DNA of 6,396 nt, taken from positions 1 to 6,396 of the forward strand of contig DBWJ01000032.1 in the NCBI GenBank assembly GCA_002308955.1, given 5' to 3'. Shown here piece by piece: positions 5,883-6,396 of this stretch (positions within the stretch are counted from its first letter, which is position 1; each line of letters starts with the position of its first letter). A model generated the notes under the pieces. That model had not been told where the DNA came from. It made no database searches and saw nothing but the letters and a program-made list of their open reading frames with translations. Position numbers and translations under genes: made by a program. The DNA is from Lachnoclostridium sp. UBA1241 (GTDB lineage Bacteria > Bacillota > Clostridia > Lachnospirales > Lachnospiraceae).

Positions 5883-5908
5883 CCTGTGAAACTTTCGTGT
5901 CCTTTTCG

Positions 5909-5922
5909 GCTGAAAACTCAGC
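5909..5922 (-). other. Small hairpin directly after the groEL stop codon
   Basis: TCAGC and GCTGA arms of five bases (5918-5922 and 5909-5913) enclose a four-base loop immediately after the TAA. It is too short and lacks a useful T-run for a terminator. It may help protect the mRNA 3' end or be chance. Confidence 0.3.
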
Positions 5923-6396
5923 TTAGTATCCCATGTCCGGAGCAGCGGGTGCAGCCGGCTGGGGCTCCTTCTTGATGGCAACAACGGCCTCGGTGGTAAG
6001 GAGGGTAGCGGCAACACTCGTCGCATTCTCAAGAGCGCAACGGGTAACCTTAACGGGATCGATGATTCCGTTCTCAACCATATCCACATACTCGCCCTTA
6101 TATGCGTCAAATCCCATGCCTACCTTGGAGTTCATAACCTTATCTACGATTACGGTGCCTTCATAGCCCGCGTTCTTCGCAATGATGAGAAGCGGAGCCT
6201 GCAGAGCCTTGAGAATGATGTTCGCGCCGGTCTTCTCGTCGCCTTCCATCTTGGCTGCAACAGCGGCAACCTTATCCATAGCATGCAGGTAAGCGGAACC
6301 GCCGCCTGCGATGATGCCTTCCTCAACGGCTGCCTTCGTAGCGGCAATGGCATCCTCCAAACGAAGCTTCGCTTCCTTCATCTCGGTCTCGGTAGC
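5923..6396 (-). CDS. groEL: Chaperonin GroEL, C-terminal part (runs off the right edge)
   Basis: 157 residues are visible, starting with ATETEMKEAKLRLEDAI, which corresponds to roughly residue 383 of a full GroEL of about 540. The start lies outside the window. GroEL is the 60-kDa ring-forming ATP-dependent chaperonin that folds proteins with GroES in the cytoplasm. The visible part covers the second intermediate and equatorial segments: EEGIIAGGG (ATP-contacting glycines), NAGYEG, and NGIIDPVKVTR, whose aspartate matches the nucleotide-contacting D495 of E. coli, followed by ALENATSVAATLLTTEAVV. The tail is PQPAAPAAPDMGY, short and proline/alanine-rich rather than a GGM repeat. A terminator lies 40 bases downstream. 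groES is usually just upstream of groEL, which would be beyond the right edge. Confidence 0.97.
   Translation of the reverse strand, partial: ATETEMKEAKLRLEDAIAATKAAVEEGIIAGGGSAYLHAMDKVAAVAAKMEGDEKTGANIILKALQAPLLIIAKNAGYEGTVIVDKVMNSKVGMGFDAYKGEYVDMVENGIIDPVKVTRCALENATSVAATLLTTEAVVAIKKEPQPAAPAAPDMGY

Overview
The window looks like a stretch of a Clostridia chromosome, probably Lachnospiraceae-like. This is inferred from the gene order dnaX-ybaB-recR followed by a DUF5711-like gene and cvpA, strong AGGAGG-type ribosome binding sites, and the form of the rRNA-type leader at the left edge. No taxonomic search could be run. Every gene supported here lies on the minus strand, so the window reads biologically from right to left.

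Right edge (6396 to about 5846): the C-terminal third of groEL enters from outside the window and ends at a strong intrinsic terminator. The promoter of dnaX starts where the terminator T-tract lies, so two transcription units abut with almost no spare DNA.

Centre (5794 to 302): six tightly spaced genes probably form one operon: dnaX (DNA polymerase III tau/gamma subunit), ybaB (nucleoid-associated protein), recR (recombination mediator), a membrane-anchored DUF5711-like protein, cvpA (multi-pass membrane protein) and a KDPG/KHG aldolase fused to a C-terminal VOC (glyoxalase-fold) domain. Gaps are 3 to 30 bases, except for 89 bases between ybaB and recR, which hold a degenerate 27-base tandem repeat. 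The first three genes are a widely conserved replication and repair cluster. The last three concern the cell envelope and carbon metabolism, and no direct functional link to the first three is visible. An intrinsic terminator follows the aldolase gene.

Left edge (about 230 to 1): no protein gene. On the minus strand there is a promoter with perfect -35 and -10 hexamers 17 bases apart, an extended -10 and an upstream A/T tract. It is followed by a hairpin with a U-tract and then a sequence resembling the antitermination (boxA/boxC-like) leader of Firmicutes rRNA operons. The most likely reading is that an rRNA operon begins here and its 16S gene lies just beyond position 1.

No mobile element, CRISPR array, tRNA or defence system was seen. 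Most of the window is ordinary housekeeping DNA. The points of interest are the leader architecture, the ybaB-recR repeat, the aldolase-VOC fusion and the terminator/promoter overlap.
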